Notes: generated by a model not told the origin, from the sequence alone. A stretch of DNA of 64,000 bases from Acidobacteriaceae bacterium (GCA_031296355.1 JARLFX010000388.1:1-64000), one strand, 5' to 3'. Numbered from the stretch's first letter, positions 1 to 8,784 are shown. Translations and numbers: made by a program.

Positions 1-275
1 GAAACCAGGTGATGCGAAACGGCGTGGTTTTGTTTAGCAGTCGCGCCCCACACGGGGCGCGTGGATTGAAACTTACGAGCGCCTGGTGAAGATGGAGCGC
101 ACTGAAGTCGCGCCCCACATGGGGCGCGTGGATTGAAACTTTGTAGTGTGTCGTGGGATGCACGAAAAGCACCGTCGCGCCCCACACGGGGCGCGTGGAT
201 TGAAACGCGGCAGTCTTGGATGCTGTCGACGTGGCGTCCGATGTCGCGCCCCACACGGGGCGCGTGGATTGAAGC
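1..275 (+). CRISPR. Type I-C-like CRISPR array, distal (trailer) end
   Basis: Four complete 33-bp repeats lie at 40-72, 107-139, 174-206 and 243-275, and the last five bases of another at 1-5. The repeat begins GTCGCGCCCC, has a GCGCCCC/GGGGCGC stem around ACAC, and ends GTGGATTGAAAC, the tail known from subtype I-C repeats. Spacers are 6-39, 73-106, 140-173 (34 bp each) and 207-242 (36 bp). The repeat at 107 has one C-to-T change in the loop. The repeat at 243 ends GAAGC instead of GAAAC, the kind of decay expected at the trailer end, so the leader and any cas genes should lie beyond the left edge. No cas gene is visible. Subtype is inferred from repeat sequence only. Confidence 0.95.
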
Positions 276-687
276 TCAAATCACCTGTACCGTGTCGGCG
301 GTGAGTTGTTCAGGCCTCCTGAGTTGAAAACTCACGGCACACGCGCGCCACACGTAACCGCTACTCAGATTGAACTAGCAGGTAAATTAAAAAAGGAGAG
401 ACTGACGGGGGGCAGACCTCCTCCTTTCCTCGCTCCCAACTGGCCTTTGGCACTTGCACATCTAGCCAGATGTTGACCTCAGAGAAATCTGGCGTTTCGA
501 AGGTTCGGCAATCGAGGTCCTTGTCACAGCTATTTAGTGCCTTCTGTTCATTGCCAGGAAAATCATGTTCTCAGAAGCGGGTAGAACGATGCCGATAGAA
601 GCCGGATGCCTTTGTTCGCCCGAACACTGCGGCGGAATACAGAAACGTGAAAAGCCCGGAACGCATATTGTTGCCCACGTAGTTACA
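276..687. other. Non-coding stretch between CRISPR array and relaxase gene
   Basis: About 410 bases without a credible gene on either strand. It is less GC-rich than the surrounding DNA, with A/T-rich patches near 380-400 and 470-570. I see no further CRISPR repeats, no tRNA and no clear promoter. It may hold part of an origin of transfer because a relaxase gene and a perfect hairpin follow directly. Confidence 0.5.
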
Positions 688-705
688 TTGGCGCGTAAGC
701 GCCAA
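688..705 (+). promoter_or_regulatory. Perfect hairpin TTGGCGC-GTAA-GCGCCAA, candidate oriT element
   Basis: A 7-bp perfect inverted repeat with a 4-base GTAA loop sits 68 bp upstream of the relaxase start. Known MobF relaxases such as TrwC bind a hairpin with a similar small loop a few bases from the nic site, and oriT commonly lies beside the relaxase gene. The assignment to oriT is inference from position and shape; a simple 5'-UTR or operator hairpin is equally possible. Confidence 0.35.
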
Positions 706-773
706 AACACTCATCGAAGAATTGATTGGTAACGCGAATCCGGCTTCACTTGAGTTAGTACTAGAATCTCACT

Positions 774-3548
774 ATGCTGACGATCTCCAAACCGCTGTCA
801 GCTTCCCAGGTGCGAACGTACCATGAGCGGGAGTTTGCGTCGGAGCGGCAGAACTACTGGAGCCGCGACCAGCAGGGGTATAGCGAGTGGCAAGGTAAGC
901 TGGCCGAGCAGTGGGGCTTGGCGGGTCCGGTTGGCAATGAGCACTTTGCGCGTCTGACCGAAGGCCAGCATCCGCACACGGAAGCGCAGCTCGTTCGCCA
1001 TCAGGTCTCTAAAACCTATGAGGGGAAATTCGGCAAGGAAGTAACGAGCGTGGAGCATCGCGCCGGTTGGGATGCCACATTCTCTGCGCCGAAGTCTGTT
1101 TCTCTCACCGCACTTGTAGGTGGCGATGAGCGCGTGCGAGAGGCACATCGGGAGAGCGTGCGTGTTGCACTGGCCGAGTTGGAGAAGTACACGCAGGCCC
1201 GCATCGGCAACGTCCATGCGCCGGAGACGACAGGCAAATTCGTTGCAGCTACTTTTGAGCATGATACCGCGCGGCCTGTGGACGGCTACGCTGCACCGCA
1301 ACTCCATACCCATGCTGTGATCTTCAACGTCACCGAGCGCGACAACGGCCAAACCCGCGCCTTGCAGCCGCAGGAGCTATTCGCGTCGCAGCGCGTCGCT
1401 ACCAGTTTGTACCGTTCCGAGCTGGCGATGCGGTTACAGGGGTTGGGCTACGAGCTGGAGCGCGGCAAGCATGGGCAGCCGGAGATCAAGGGGTATGCGA
1501 AAGAGTATCTGGAGGCCAGCAGCCCACGCCGCGAGCAGATCAAAGATCATCTCCACGAGATGGGGATAGACGGGGCGGGAGCCGCGCAGGTTGCCGCGCA
1601 CCGGACGCGGGACAGCAAGGAGCTGCTATCGCAGGGAGAGGTATTAGAGAGGCATCGGAATCTAGCCGCGCAGTATGGATATCAGGCCGACCGGGTTGTG
1701 GCCGAAGCGCGTGAACGTGGACAGCGCCACGTTCACGAACCCGCGCTGAATCGGAGCACAGTGGCCGCGCAACAGGCCGTCACTTATGCCCGCGACCATC
1801 TCTTCGAGCATTCCGCCGTGCTGGACCGGCGCGAGATTCTGGAAGCGGCGCTCAACCGAGGCATGGGTGAAACAACGTATGCCCACGTCCGGCAGGAGTT
1901 CGCGCAGCGGGCCGCGCGCGGAGAGTTCCGTACGGTCAATCATGCCGGAGCAGGGCAGCAGTACACGACTGCCGCGATGGTCCGCATGGAACGCGAGATT
2001 GTTACACGGATGCAGGAAGGCAATCAGCGCGGGATGAGTGACCCGATGCTGGTTTCTCCGCAGATTCGGATTGCGACGGAAGACCGCCACCCAGAGCTGA
2101 ATGCCTCGCAGTGCCAAGCCGTTGACCAAGTGTTTCTTTCCCGCGAAAAGATGGTGGGATTGGATGGAGTTGCCGGGGCTGGCAAGACAACGACACTGGC
2201 TGTCATCCGGGAAGGCGCGGAGGCGCAAGGGTACAAGGTTGAAGGCTTCGCGCCCACGTCCCGCGCGGCGCAAAAGCTGGCCGATGCTGGTATGGAAACG
2301 TCCACGCTGCAAAAACATCTTGCACGCGGCCAGCAGCCGGACACCGGAGAACGCCGCCTGTATGTGCTCGATGAATCCTCGCTTGCGTCCACCAAGCAGA
2401 TGCACGAGTTTGTGAATCGCCTGCACTCCAATGACCGCGTGTTGCTGGTAGGCGACCGGAGACAGCATGAGGCAATCGAGGCCGGGCGTCCCTTCGCACA
2501 GCTTCAGGACGCGGGCATGAAAACAGTGAAGCTCGAAGAGATCGTCCGCCAGAAAGACCCGGAGCTGAAACAGGTGGTCGAACAGCTTGCGCGTGGCGAG
2601 GTGCGCGAGGCCGTGCAGGGTTTAGAGCGGCAGGGCCGCGTCCATGAGATTCGAGGCCATGAGGAACGTATCACAGCCATAGCGAAGGAATATGCGAGGT
2701 CGCCGGAGGGTACGCTGGTAGTTTCCCCCGACAATCGCTCCCGCGTGGAGATCAACTTGGCGATTCGTGCCGAAATGCAGGAGCGCGGTTTAGTCAGCAA
2801 AGAAGAACATCGCATCGAGGCGCTTGTGCCACGCCAGGACCTCACCGGGCCGGAGCGCACATGGGCCGCGCGGTACGAATTCAACGATGTAGTGCGCTAC
2901 GCGCGCGCGTCGAAAGAGACCGGCATGGAGCGCGGCGAATACGCGCGGGTCAAGAGCGTGGATGCGGAGAAAAATCTGTTGACGGTGGTGCGGGCCGATG
3001 GCTCAGAGCTGACCTATGATCCTCGACGGCAGCAGGGCGTTTCTGTTTACCGCGAGGAACCGCGCAGCTTCGCTGTGGGCGACCGCATCCAGTTCACAGC
3101 TCCAGCCAATGAATTGAAGATTGCTAACCGCGAATTAGGGACGGTGGAAGCCATCGGCCAGGACGGGCAGATGCGCTTGAAGCTGGACGGAGGCCGTGAC
3201 GCGCAACTCGATCCGCACGAGCATCCGCATCTCGATCACGGTTATGCGGTGACGAGTCATTCCAGCCAGGGGCAGACCGCAGAGCGTGTATTGATTCACG
3301 TCGATACCGAGCTGGCCGCGAAAGACCTGCTCAACAGCCGCATGGCTTACGTTGCCGTCTCGCGCGGAGCGGAAGACGCGCAGCTTTACACCAATGATCG
3401 TGCAAAGCTGCCGGAAGCATTAGGGCATGACGTGTCCCACGAGAGCGCCCACATGCCAGCGATAAAGCCGGAACAATCCATCACGCCACCGCAGCCGGAA
3501 ATCGCGCCGGTCATCGAACACGGCATAGGCTTAGGACACAGCCTCTAA
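774..3548 (+). CDS. MobF-family conjugative relaxase/helicase (TrwC/TraI-like)
   Basis: 924 aa. The N-terminal ~300 residues are a TrwC-type relaxase: catalytic Tyr candidates Y16 and Y28, and the metal-binding histidine triad H163 with PQLHTH (H178, H180). From about residue 440 a RecD/TraA-like helicase follows, with Walker A GVAGAGKTT (about 467-475) and a DESS Walker-B region (YVLDESSLAS). Such proteins nick one strand at oriT, stay linked to the 5' end and unwind the plasmid or integrated element during transfer. It is shorter than full TraI but matches chromosomal stand-alone MobF proteins. No coupling protein or type IV secretion genes are visible nearby, so any transfer would need helper functions. 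Start ATG follows the hairpin region; no strong ribosome site is visible. It lies beside a CRISPR array and an IS, so it is probably a remnant or satellite of a mobile island. Confidence 0.9.
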   Translation: MLTISKPLSASQVRTYHEREFASERQNYWSRDQQGYSEWQGKLAEQWGLAGPVGNEHFARLTEGQHPHTEAQLVRHQVSKTYEGKFGKEVTSVEHRAGWDATFSAPKSVSLTALVGGDERVREAHRESVRVALAELEKYTQARIGNVHAPETTGKFVAATFEHDTARPVDGYAAPQLHTHAVIFNVTERDNGQTRALQPQELFASQRVATSLYRSELAMRLQGLGYELERGKHGQPEIKGYAKEYLEASSPRREQIKDHLHEMGIDGAGAAQVAAHRTRDSKELLSQGEVLERHRNLAAQYGYQADRVVAEARERGQRHVHEPALNRSTVAAQQAVTYARDHLFEHSAVLDRREILEAALNRGMGETTYAHVRQEFAQRAARGEFRTVNHAGAGQQYTTAAMVRMEREIVTRMQEGNQRGMSDPMLVSPQIRIATEDRHPELNASQCQAVDQVFLSREKMVGLDGVAGAGKTTTLAVIREGAEAQGYKVEGFAPTSRAAQKLADAGMETSTLQKHLARGQQPDTGERRLYVLDESSLASTKQMHEFVNRLHSNDRVLLVGDRRQHEAIEAGRPFAQLQDAGMKTVKLEEIVRQKDPELKQVVEQLARGEVREAVQGLERQGRVHEIRGHEERITAIAKEYARSPEGTLVVSPDNRSRVEINLAIRAEMQERGLVSKEEHRIEALVPRQDLTGPERTWAARYEFNDVVRYARASKETGMERGEYARVKSVDAEKNLLTVVRADGSELTYDPRRQQGVSVYREEPRSFAVGDRIQFTAPANELKIANRELGTVEAIGQDGQMRLKLDGGRDAQLDPHEHPHLDHGYAVTSHSSQGQTAERVLIHVDTELAAKDLLNSRMAYVAVSRGAEDAQLYTNDRAKLPEALGHDVSHESAHMPAIKPEQSITPPQPEIAPVIEHGIGLGHSL

Positions 3549-3692
3549 CCTATGAATCGTGGCCGTAGAATGATGTCTCGCGTTCAAGAAATGCACAGAA
3601 ATCGAAGAATTGCCTGCACAATTACTACACAGCCAAAAATTGGCCATCTATCTCTCAATAAATCAGCAATTTCTAACAATCTGCTCACTCGA

Positions 3693-3767
3693 TCAGGATG
3701 ACACGGCTCTGGTTATGTGATGCGCTCAGGGTGACACGGTAGTTGTGTCGCGCTCAGAATGACAGCC
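3693..3767. repeat. Degenerate dispersed intergenic repeat, copy 1
   Basis: The unit TCAGGATGACACGG occurs with variants three times here (starting 3693, about 3726 and about 3752), separated by GGTTATGTGATGCG and TAGTTGTGTCGCG. A closely related arrangement recurs at 9129-9180. It contains no reading frame. Similar TCAGGATGAC strings are common intergenic noise in acidobacterial genomes (recalled, not searched). The rest of 3549-3800 shows nothing else I can name. Confidence 0.6.
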
Positions 3768-3802
3768 ACAATCATGATATGGACTTTGGAGACAGGACAC
3801 TA

Positions 3803-4694
3803 GAAGCTGTTCTTACGTTTGCATGAGTGGGACGAAGAGTCTTGCGACCATGATGCAAGCGAAGGCGATGTAGTGGAAGCCTTTGAGGTTTGAGTCGAGT
3901 CGTTCATAGTCGCGGGCAAGCCTTCGGAAGCGGGCGGCCCATGCGAAGCTTCTTTCCACAACCCATCGTCTTGGCAACAGCACGAAGCCACGTTTGGCCA
4001 TGGGGTGTTTGACCACGCTCAGTTGGATGCCGTGTTCTGCCGCAGCCTGGGCCGCGTTTTCGCCCGTGTAGCCCTGGTCCACATACGCCAGTTCCACGGT
4101 GTTGCCGGTGACTTCCTGCACATGTTCGGCCAGCGCTTTCACCTGCTCGCGGTCGCCTTCGGAGGCCGCAGTAACCTTCAACGCCAGCAGATGCCCCAGT
4201 GTATCGACAGCGATATGTACCTTCGATCCCTTGCGCCGCTTGGCCCCGTCGTAGCCGGCGCGAGCGCCCGATTCCGGTGTCGATTGTAAAGTGCGGCTGT
4301 CGATGCAGATCGCTGTGGGCTGGCCGCGTCTGCCGCCAAGCTCACGCAGCAGACTCTGCACATCGGCCACCAGCAGTTCGAACACGCCTGCCGCCATCCA
4401 CCGCCGCATCTGCTGGTAGGCCACGCGCCACGGAGGAAGATCGTTGGGCATCAATCGCCACTGATTGCCACCCTTCACCACATACCGTACTGCGTTGAAC
4501 ACATCACGCAGATCATGCACGCGCGACAGGTTGTCCTCGCGGCTCAGCAGAAGATACGGCAAAACAAACGACCACTCCTCATCCGACACGTCCGTCAGAT
4601 AGCCCTTCCGAACAGTCTGGCTCATGCCTACATGCTCGGAAATCTCGTCTGCTCAGAAAAGTAGCCAGACTGGTTCAAAGGTAAGAACAGCCTC
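3803..4694 (-). mobile_element. IS5-family insertion sequence (~0.89 kb)
   Basis: The ends form terminal inverted repeats: GAAGCTGTTCTTAC at 3803 and, reversed, GAGGCTGTTCTTAC ending at 4694, with similarity continuing for several bases (TTTG). The motif CTAG borders both sides (3800-3803 and 4694-4697), giving either a TA or a CTAG target duplication; the two readings cannot be separated from one copy. A single intact transposase fills the element. IS5-family members of this size prefer TA-containing targets (YTAR or TNA), which fits. Confidence 0.88.
3813..4625 (-). CDS. IS5-family DDE transposase
   Basis: 270 aa, single uninterrupted frame. An N-terminal domain (LTDVSDEEWSFVLPYL ... GNQWRLMPNDLPPW) is followed by the DDE catalytic core: first Asp in CIDSRT, second Asp in AYVDQGYTG, Glu in RWVVERSFAWAARFRRLARDYE. 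The C-terminal stop codon lies inside the left terminal inverted repeat. The protein cuts and joins the element's ends to target DNA. Intact motifs and near-identical ends suggest a recent, possibly still active copy. Confidence 0.93.
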   Translation of the reverse strand: MSQTVRKGYLTDVSDEEWSFVLPYLLLSREDNLSRVHDLRDVFNAVRYVVKGGNQWRLMPNDLPPWRVAYQQMRRWMAAGVFELLVADVQSLLRELGGRRGQPTAICIDSRTLQSTPESGARAGYDGAKRRKGSKVHIAVDTLGHLLALKVTAASEGDREQVKALAEHVQEVTGNTVELAYVDQGYTGENAAQAAAEHGIQLSVVKHPMAKRGFVLLPRRWVVERSFAWAARFRRLARDYERLDSNLKGFHYIAFACIMVARLFVPLMQT

Positions 4695-5128
4695 TAGATG
4701 CGCCAGTAATCGGCACGCCAGTTGCGGATGCGCTCCTTGATCTGCTTGCGCGTGAGTTTGTGTTCAAGAGCGTGCTTGGCGAGTTCCACGACCTCGTCGT
4801 CGGAGGCGAAGCGCAGGCCGATGAGCTGATCCTCGCTGAGGTTGTCGATCTGCGCGTGCCACTCGGCGGGGGCCAGCGATTGCAAGCGCAGCCGCTCTTC
4901 CAGGCGAATGATGCGGTCCTGGACCTTGAGCGGGTATTGCCGCAGCCGCACCAGCACGATGAATACGGCGAGCGACAGGACGGTCATCCAGGCAGACCAG
5001 AAGCCCGGATGCAGGACGGCAAAGGTGATGGCTACGACGAGGTTGATGGTCAGAATGCCGATGAGGGCAATGTGAAAGAGCGGATCGAAGGCTGCGTGAT
5101 GCTCAAAACTCTGGGGTGACTGCGTCAT
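4694..5128 (-). CDS. DUF6526-type small membrane protein
   Basis: 144 aa. Two hydrophobic segments lie in the N-terminal half (about residues 17-38 FHIALIGILTINLVVAITFAV and 45-62 SAWMTVLSLAVFIVLVRL), followed by a charged cytoplasmic tail ending in KQIKERIRNWRADYWRI. This layout and tail recall the uncharacterised DUF6526 family; function is unknown. Its TAG stop codon is formed by the CTAG sequence at the right border of the IS element, so the insertion has replaced everything downstream but left the protein whole. Its start overlaps the end of the upstream gene by 26 bp, so the two are co-transcribed. Confidence 0.75.
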   Translation of the reverse strand: MTQSPQSFEHHAAFDPLFHIALIGILTINLVVAITFAVLHPGFWSAWMTVLSLAVFIVLVRLRQYPLKVQDRIIRLEERLRLQSLAPAEWHAQIDNLSEDQLIGLRFASDDEVVELAKHALEHKLTRKQIKERIRNWRADYWRI

Positions 5129-6254
5129 GATTGGCCGGAGTCTCTCTCAGGCCGGGAGTGAGTGTCGCCGCAGTAGGGAGCGATTCGGACAAGGTTGCGG
5201 CAGGAGCGTGGGCAGCCTGCGTTCCCGCGCTCACCGGATTGTCCCTGTCGTCCGGAGAGGCTGTCAACGCTTCCAGGTTGTCGGGCCCAAGAATTTGCCG
5301 GTCCTTCGGGATCAGGCGATGGTGACCGCGCACCAGATAGTCGACAAACAGGCCGCTGGCGAGGTATGGATTCGACAGTGTGATCGGTATGGCGTACCCC
5401 GTGGTTACCAGCGATTCGGCGATGCTCTTGTTGGAGCGGCTCATGCGGCGATAGCCGGGCACCTGAGGGATCTCGAAGACTTCCAGGTCGGTTTCGTTGT
5501 GCTTGCGGGCATAGCGCACCAGCTTGTAGGTGATCTGCTTGGGGGTGGTCATGCCGGCATCGGGGAAGATGCTGCGTTTGAACGTGCCCGGGAAATACTG
5601 GTTCATGATCTCGCGCGCAAAGTCCGAGCAGTTGTTGAAGAGCAGGTCGAACTCGGAGCGATTTTCCGCGCCATTCATGCGCTCGATGAACGTATCGTCC
5701 TGTTCGCGCGTGGTTTGGAAGCGGAAGGCGTAGATGCGGCGTTCGTAGGCAGTGCCGATCAGCTCTGTCCAGCCGCCATGCAGAAATCCGCCGCGCGGAA
5801 CCTTGGTCCCCAGCGAGAGCAGATGCTCTTCGTGGTACTTGTCGCGGAGCCGATCGACCGTCTCTTTATTGACGCGCTGCGGCACGAGGCCGGGATCGTC
5901 GACGGCGTACAGATATGGCACCAGAGGGATCGCGATCCAGTCGTAGCCGGCGATGCCAGAGTAGCGCGCGACGACGGCGCCGAGTTCGCCGGGTTCACAG
6001 CGGCGCAGCGTAACGGGCGTCTGGGCGCATACATGCTCAAAGTAGACCGCGGTGTGGCCGGTGGGGTTCAATGTGCCGAAAAAACCATAGGGCTCTTCCA
6101 TCAGAAGTGCGGCTTGCGCCGAGGCTTTAGGGCCGGAAGCCATAAGGCAAAACGCCGCCACAACCGCGAGCAGTGCGCTGCGCAGAGTCGACGATATCCC
6201 GGGTTTGGATCGATTTCCGATCATGGCGTCTGTGGCGAAAACACGTCTCCTCAA
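5103..6254 (-). CDS. Secreted protein with His/Cys papain-like (Lnb/DUF4105-like) core
   Basis: 383 aa from ATG 6254; ATG 6224 (MIGNRSKPG) is an equally good start. A signal peptide is clear (SALLAVVAAFCLMASGPKASAQA). The mature part has GHTAVYFEHVC near the start and LLFNNCSDFAREI in the middle, a His followed later by Asn-Cys, the arrangement seen in permuted papain-like folds such as the Lnb N-terminal/DUF4105 families. Fold assignment is my inference from these motifs; no substrate can be named. The C-terminal ~60 residues are low-complexity Ala/Pro/Thr. It overlaps the downstream membrane protein gene, suggesting the two work together in the envelope. Confidence 0.7.
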   Translation of the reverse strand: MRRRVFATDAMIGNRSKPGISSTLRSALLAVVAAFCLMASGPKASAQAALLMEEPYGFFGTLNPTGHTAVYFEHVCAQTPVTLRRCEPGELGAVVARYSGIAGYDWIAIPLVPYLYAVDDPGLVPQRVNKETVDRLRDKYHEEHLLSLGTKVPRGGFLHGGWTELIGTAYERRIYAFRFQTTREQDDTFIERMNGAENRSEFDLLFNNCSDFAREIMNQYFPGTFKRSIFPDAGMTTPKQITYKLVRYARKHNETDLEVFEIPQVPGYRRMSRSNKSIAESLVTTGYAIPITLSNPYLASGLFVDYLVRGHHRLIPKDRQILGPDNLEALTASPDDRDNPVSAGTQAAHAPAATLSESLPTAATLTPGLRETPANHDAVTPEF

Positions 6255-6511
6255 GCACGTTCAGTGACATGTCGAGCGATGAGAGCGAGTCGAGCAAGCT
6301 CACGACGACCTGCGGTTGATGCGAGGAAACGCAGACGTGTGGCTATATGTTTTGACACGGGAGCGAGAGAAAAAGTTGTGTCGAGCTGGGGGAAATCCTG
6401 AGGTCGCAGCCTGACATGTTGCAGCGTGTTCTGCTAACGTTCTCTATCGGCAAGATCAAACTGCCCGATGCTCCACAAGATAATTTTACGCTGGAACCGG
6501 ATGTGAGGTGC

Positions 6512-8014
6512 ATGATGCGCAGGCGTTGGCTTTTGTTAACGATCTTGATTCTTAGCGGGACAGCGAGGTCGCAGGTGCGCGTGCCCTCGGTTATCGGCAG
6601 CCACATGGTGATGCAGCGCAACTTGCCCGTGCATGTGTGGGGTACGGCGACACCGGGCGAGAAGGTTGAGGTCGCTTTTCGCGGCGAGACGAGCGGCACG
6701 GTGGCGAACGGCACAGGCGACTGGAGTGTGTATCTTGCGCCGGGCAAGGCGGGCGGGCCGTTCGAGCTGAAGGTGCAGGGGACGCGGGCGGGTGGCGCGC
6801 CGGAGACGCCGCTGGTGTATACGGACATTCTGGTGGGCGATGTGTGGGTGGCCTCGGGGCAGTCGAACATGGAGTTCGAGCTTGCGCGCGCAGCGACGGC
6901 GGGGCAGGATGTGCCGCGCGCGGGGATTGCCGACATACGGCTGCTGATGGTGGAGAAGCGCTCGTCGCAGTTTGCGGAAGAGGACGTGAAGACGAGCGGC
7001 TGGACGGTGTCGAGTCCGGAGACGGCGAAGAGTTTTTCGGCGGTGGCGTGGTATTTTGCGCGCGAGTTGGAGCAGCGCGAGCACGTGCCGGTGGGGGTGA
7101 TCGACGCGACGTGGGGCGGGACGGTGGCTGAGTCGTGGCTGCGGCTGGGAGCGATCGGCGAGGATGCGTCGCTGATGCCGCTGTTCGTCTCGCGCGGCAA
7201 GATGACCGAGCACGGAGCGAAGGCCGAGCGCGAGGTGAAGGACGAGCAGCGGCAGATTGCCGAAGCGACGGCCGCGGGCAAGCCCGTGCCGCAGTTTCCG
7301 TGGCATCCGCCGCTGGAGAGTTGGGGACCGGGGCTGCTGTGGAATGGCATGATCGCGCCGCTGACGCCGCTGGCGATTAGTGGGGTGGTCTGGTACCAGG
7401 GCGAGAGCAATAGCGCGCTAGAACGCGCGCCGCTGTATGGGCGCATCTTTCGCGTGCTGATCGAAGACTGGCGGCGGCAGTGGGGCGTGGGCGATTTCCC
7501 CTTCCTCTACGTGCAGATCGCCAACTTCAAGTCGACTCCGCTGGAGGACTGGGCAGCGCTGCGCGAGCAGCAGGCGGAGACGCTGGAACTGCGCAACACC
7601 GCGATGGCCGTCACCATCGACGTTGGCAACCCGGACGACGTGCATCCGACCGACAAGGTGGACGTGGGGCTGCGGCTGGCGCGGGCGGCGCGGGCGCTGA
7701 GCTACGGAGAGGCCGTGGAGTACAGCGGGCCGGTGTTTCGACAGGCGACGCCGGAGGGAGCGGCGATTCGCGTGTGGTTCGAGCACGCGAAGGGGTTGAC
7801 GGCGAAGGGCGGGGAACTGACGAGCTTCGAGGTGGCGGGTGCGGACGGCAAATGGCACACGGCGACGGCGAAAGTCGAGGGCGAAACGATTGTGGCCAGC
7901 AGCGCGGAGGTGGCGCTGCCGCTGGCGATTCGTTACGGCTGGTCGAACAGCCCGCAGTGCAATCTGTTCAACGGCGAGGGGTTGCCGGCGTCGCCGTTCC
8001 GCTCGGCGCGCTAG
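6512..8014 (+). CDS. Sialate O-acetylesterase-like (SASA) secreted esterase
   Basis: Reading from ATG 6512 (or 6515) the protein is ~500 aa; the frame is open 96 bases further upstream, but only this start gives a clean signal peptide (MMRRRWLLLTILILSGTARS) and a GAGGTG ribosome site just ahead. Family motifs: GQSNMEF with the catalytic Ser, WYQGESN, and DDVHPTDK with the Asp-His pair near the C-terminal third. Members remove O-acetyl groups from sialic acids or plant glycans such as xylan and pectin; in a soil-type bacterium the latter is likelier. The stop TAG shares a CTAG with the stop of the convergent DUF190 gene, so the two genes overlap by 4 bp. Confidence 0.88.
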   Translation: MMRRRWLLLTILILSGTARSQVRVPSVIGSHMVMQRNLPVHVWGTATPGEKVEVAFRGETSGTVANGTGDWSVYLAPGKAGGPFELKVQGTRAGGAPETPLVYTDILVGDVWVASGQSNMEFELARAATAGQDVPRAGIADIRLLMVEKRSSQFAEEDVKTSGWTVSSPETAKSFSAVAWYFARELEQREHVPVGVIDATWGGTVAESWLRLGAIGEDASLMPLFVSRGKMTEHGAKAEREVKDEQRQIAEATAAGKPVPQFPWHPPLESWGPGLLWNGMIAPLTPLAISGVVWYQGESNSALERAPLYGRIFRVLIEDWRRQWGVGDFPFLYVQIANFKSTPLEDWAALREQQAETLELRNTAMAVTIDVGNPDDVHPTDKVDVGLRLARAARALSYGEAVEYSGPVFRQATPEGAAIRVWFEHAKGLTAKGGELTSFEVAGADGKWHTATAKVEGETIVASSAEVALPLAIRYGWSNSPQCNLFNGEGLPASPFRSAR

Positions 8015-8349
8015 TGCGAGGGACGCGGCGGCATACAGACTGTCGTGTCCTGCACTTCAATCAGGCCGCTGGTGAGGCTCTTCTGGATCTCGGGCAGCAC
8101 CTCGTCGACCTTCTCCTGGGTATCGATGAAGGAGATGACGATGGGCAGAAAGTCGGAGATATCCAGCAGCGCGGCCGAGTGCATACGATGCTCGTAGCCA
8201 AAGCCGGCGATGCCCTTGACGACGGTGGCACCGGCGATGCCCGACTTGTAGAGGATGTCGAGGATGCTGGAATAGAGCGGCATGCCATGATGCCTTGCAC
8301 CATCGCTCAGGTAGATGATGACCTTGACGGCCTTGCCGGTGTGCAGCAT
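8011..8349 (-). CDS. DUF190 family protein of the fluoride operon
   Basis: 112 aa from ATG 8349 (MLHTGKAVKVIIYLSDGARH), a start preferred over an upstream ATG at 8370 because the domain begins here and GGAGGC lies just upstream. DUF190 is a small, soluble, PII-like ferredoxin-fold protein often encoded beside crcB; its task is not established. It lies 57 bp downstream of crcB on the same strand and under the same fluoride riboswitch, so a role in fluoride response or channel modulation is inferred. Ends tail-to-tail with the esterase gene. Confidence 0.85.
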   Translation of the reverse strand: MLHTGKAVKVIIYLSDGARHHGMPLYSSILDILYKSGIAGATVVKGIAGFGYEHRMHSAALLDISDFLPIVISFIDTQEKVDEVLPEIQKSLTSGLIEVQDTTVCMPPRPSH

Positions 8350-8406
8350 GGAGGCCTCCGACTGGAACAATGGAGAATTCTAGCCCCAAACCGAGCGCTG
8401 CGTCGA

Positions 8407-8784
8407 CTAGGGGATCATCTCGGCGAGCGCCGCGCCTGCCCATGTGGCCGCGAGGCCCAGGATGAGGCTGCCGACGGCGTAGAGCGCGGCCAGCGCGAAG
8501 GCGCCGGAACGCAGCGAGGTGAGCGTCTCCCACTCGTAGGTGGAGAAGGTGGAGTAGGCTCCGACGAAGCCGATGGGGATGAGATAGCGCCAGGCGGGGC
8601 TGAGCTCGACGCGGCGGCCGAGATAAGTGAGTGAGAAGCCGATGACGACGCAGGCGCTGAGATTGATGACGAAGGTGCCGTAGGGGAAGCGGGTTCCCAT
8701 GCGGCTGCCGATGGTGGAGCCGACCCAGTAGCGGGCGATGGAGCCGAGTGCGCCTCCGGCGGCGATGAGCAGATATTTCTGCAA
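8407..8784 (-). CDS. crcB: Fluoride exporter CrcB/FluC
   Basis: 125 aa, the usual length, beginning at TTG 8784 (reads LQKYLLIAAGGALGSIARY), preceded by GAGAGGAA eight bases upstream. An upstream ATG at 8841 would add an unlikely charged leader. Four membrane helices; family motifs GGALGSIARYW, TFVINLSACVVIG and the GAYSTFSTYEWE stretch carrying the Phe/Ser/Thr residues that line the fluoride pore. FluC works as a dual-topology dimer that lets fluoride leave the cell. A fluoride riboswitch lies 110 bp upstream, so expression should rise with intracellular fluoride. First gene of a two-gene operon with DUF190. Confidence 0.95.
   Translation of the reverse strand: MQKYLLIAAGGALGSIARYWVGSTIGSRMGTRFPYGTFVINLSACVVIGFSLTYLGRRVELSPAWRYLIPIGFVGAYSTFSTYEWETLTSLRSGAFALAALYAVGSLILGLAATWAGAALAEMIP

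Noticed and set aside
73..327. Short open frames through the CRISPR array
   Set aside because: They only translate the repeat (repeating NPRAPCGAR or RPTRGAWIE).
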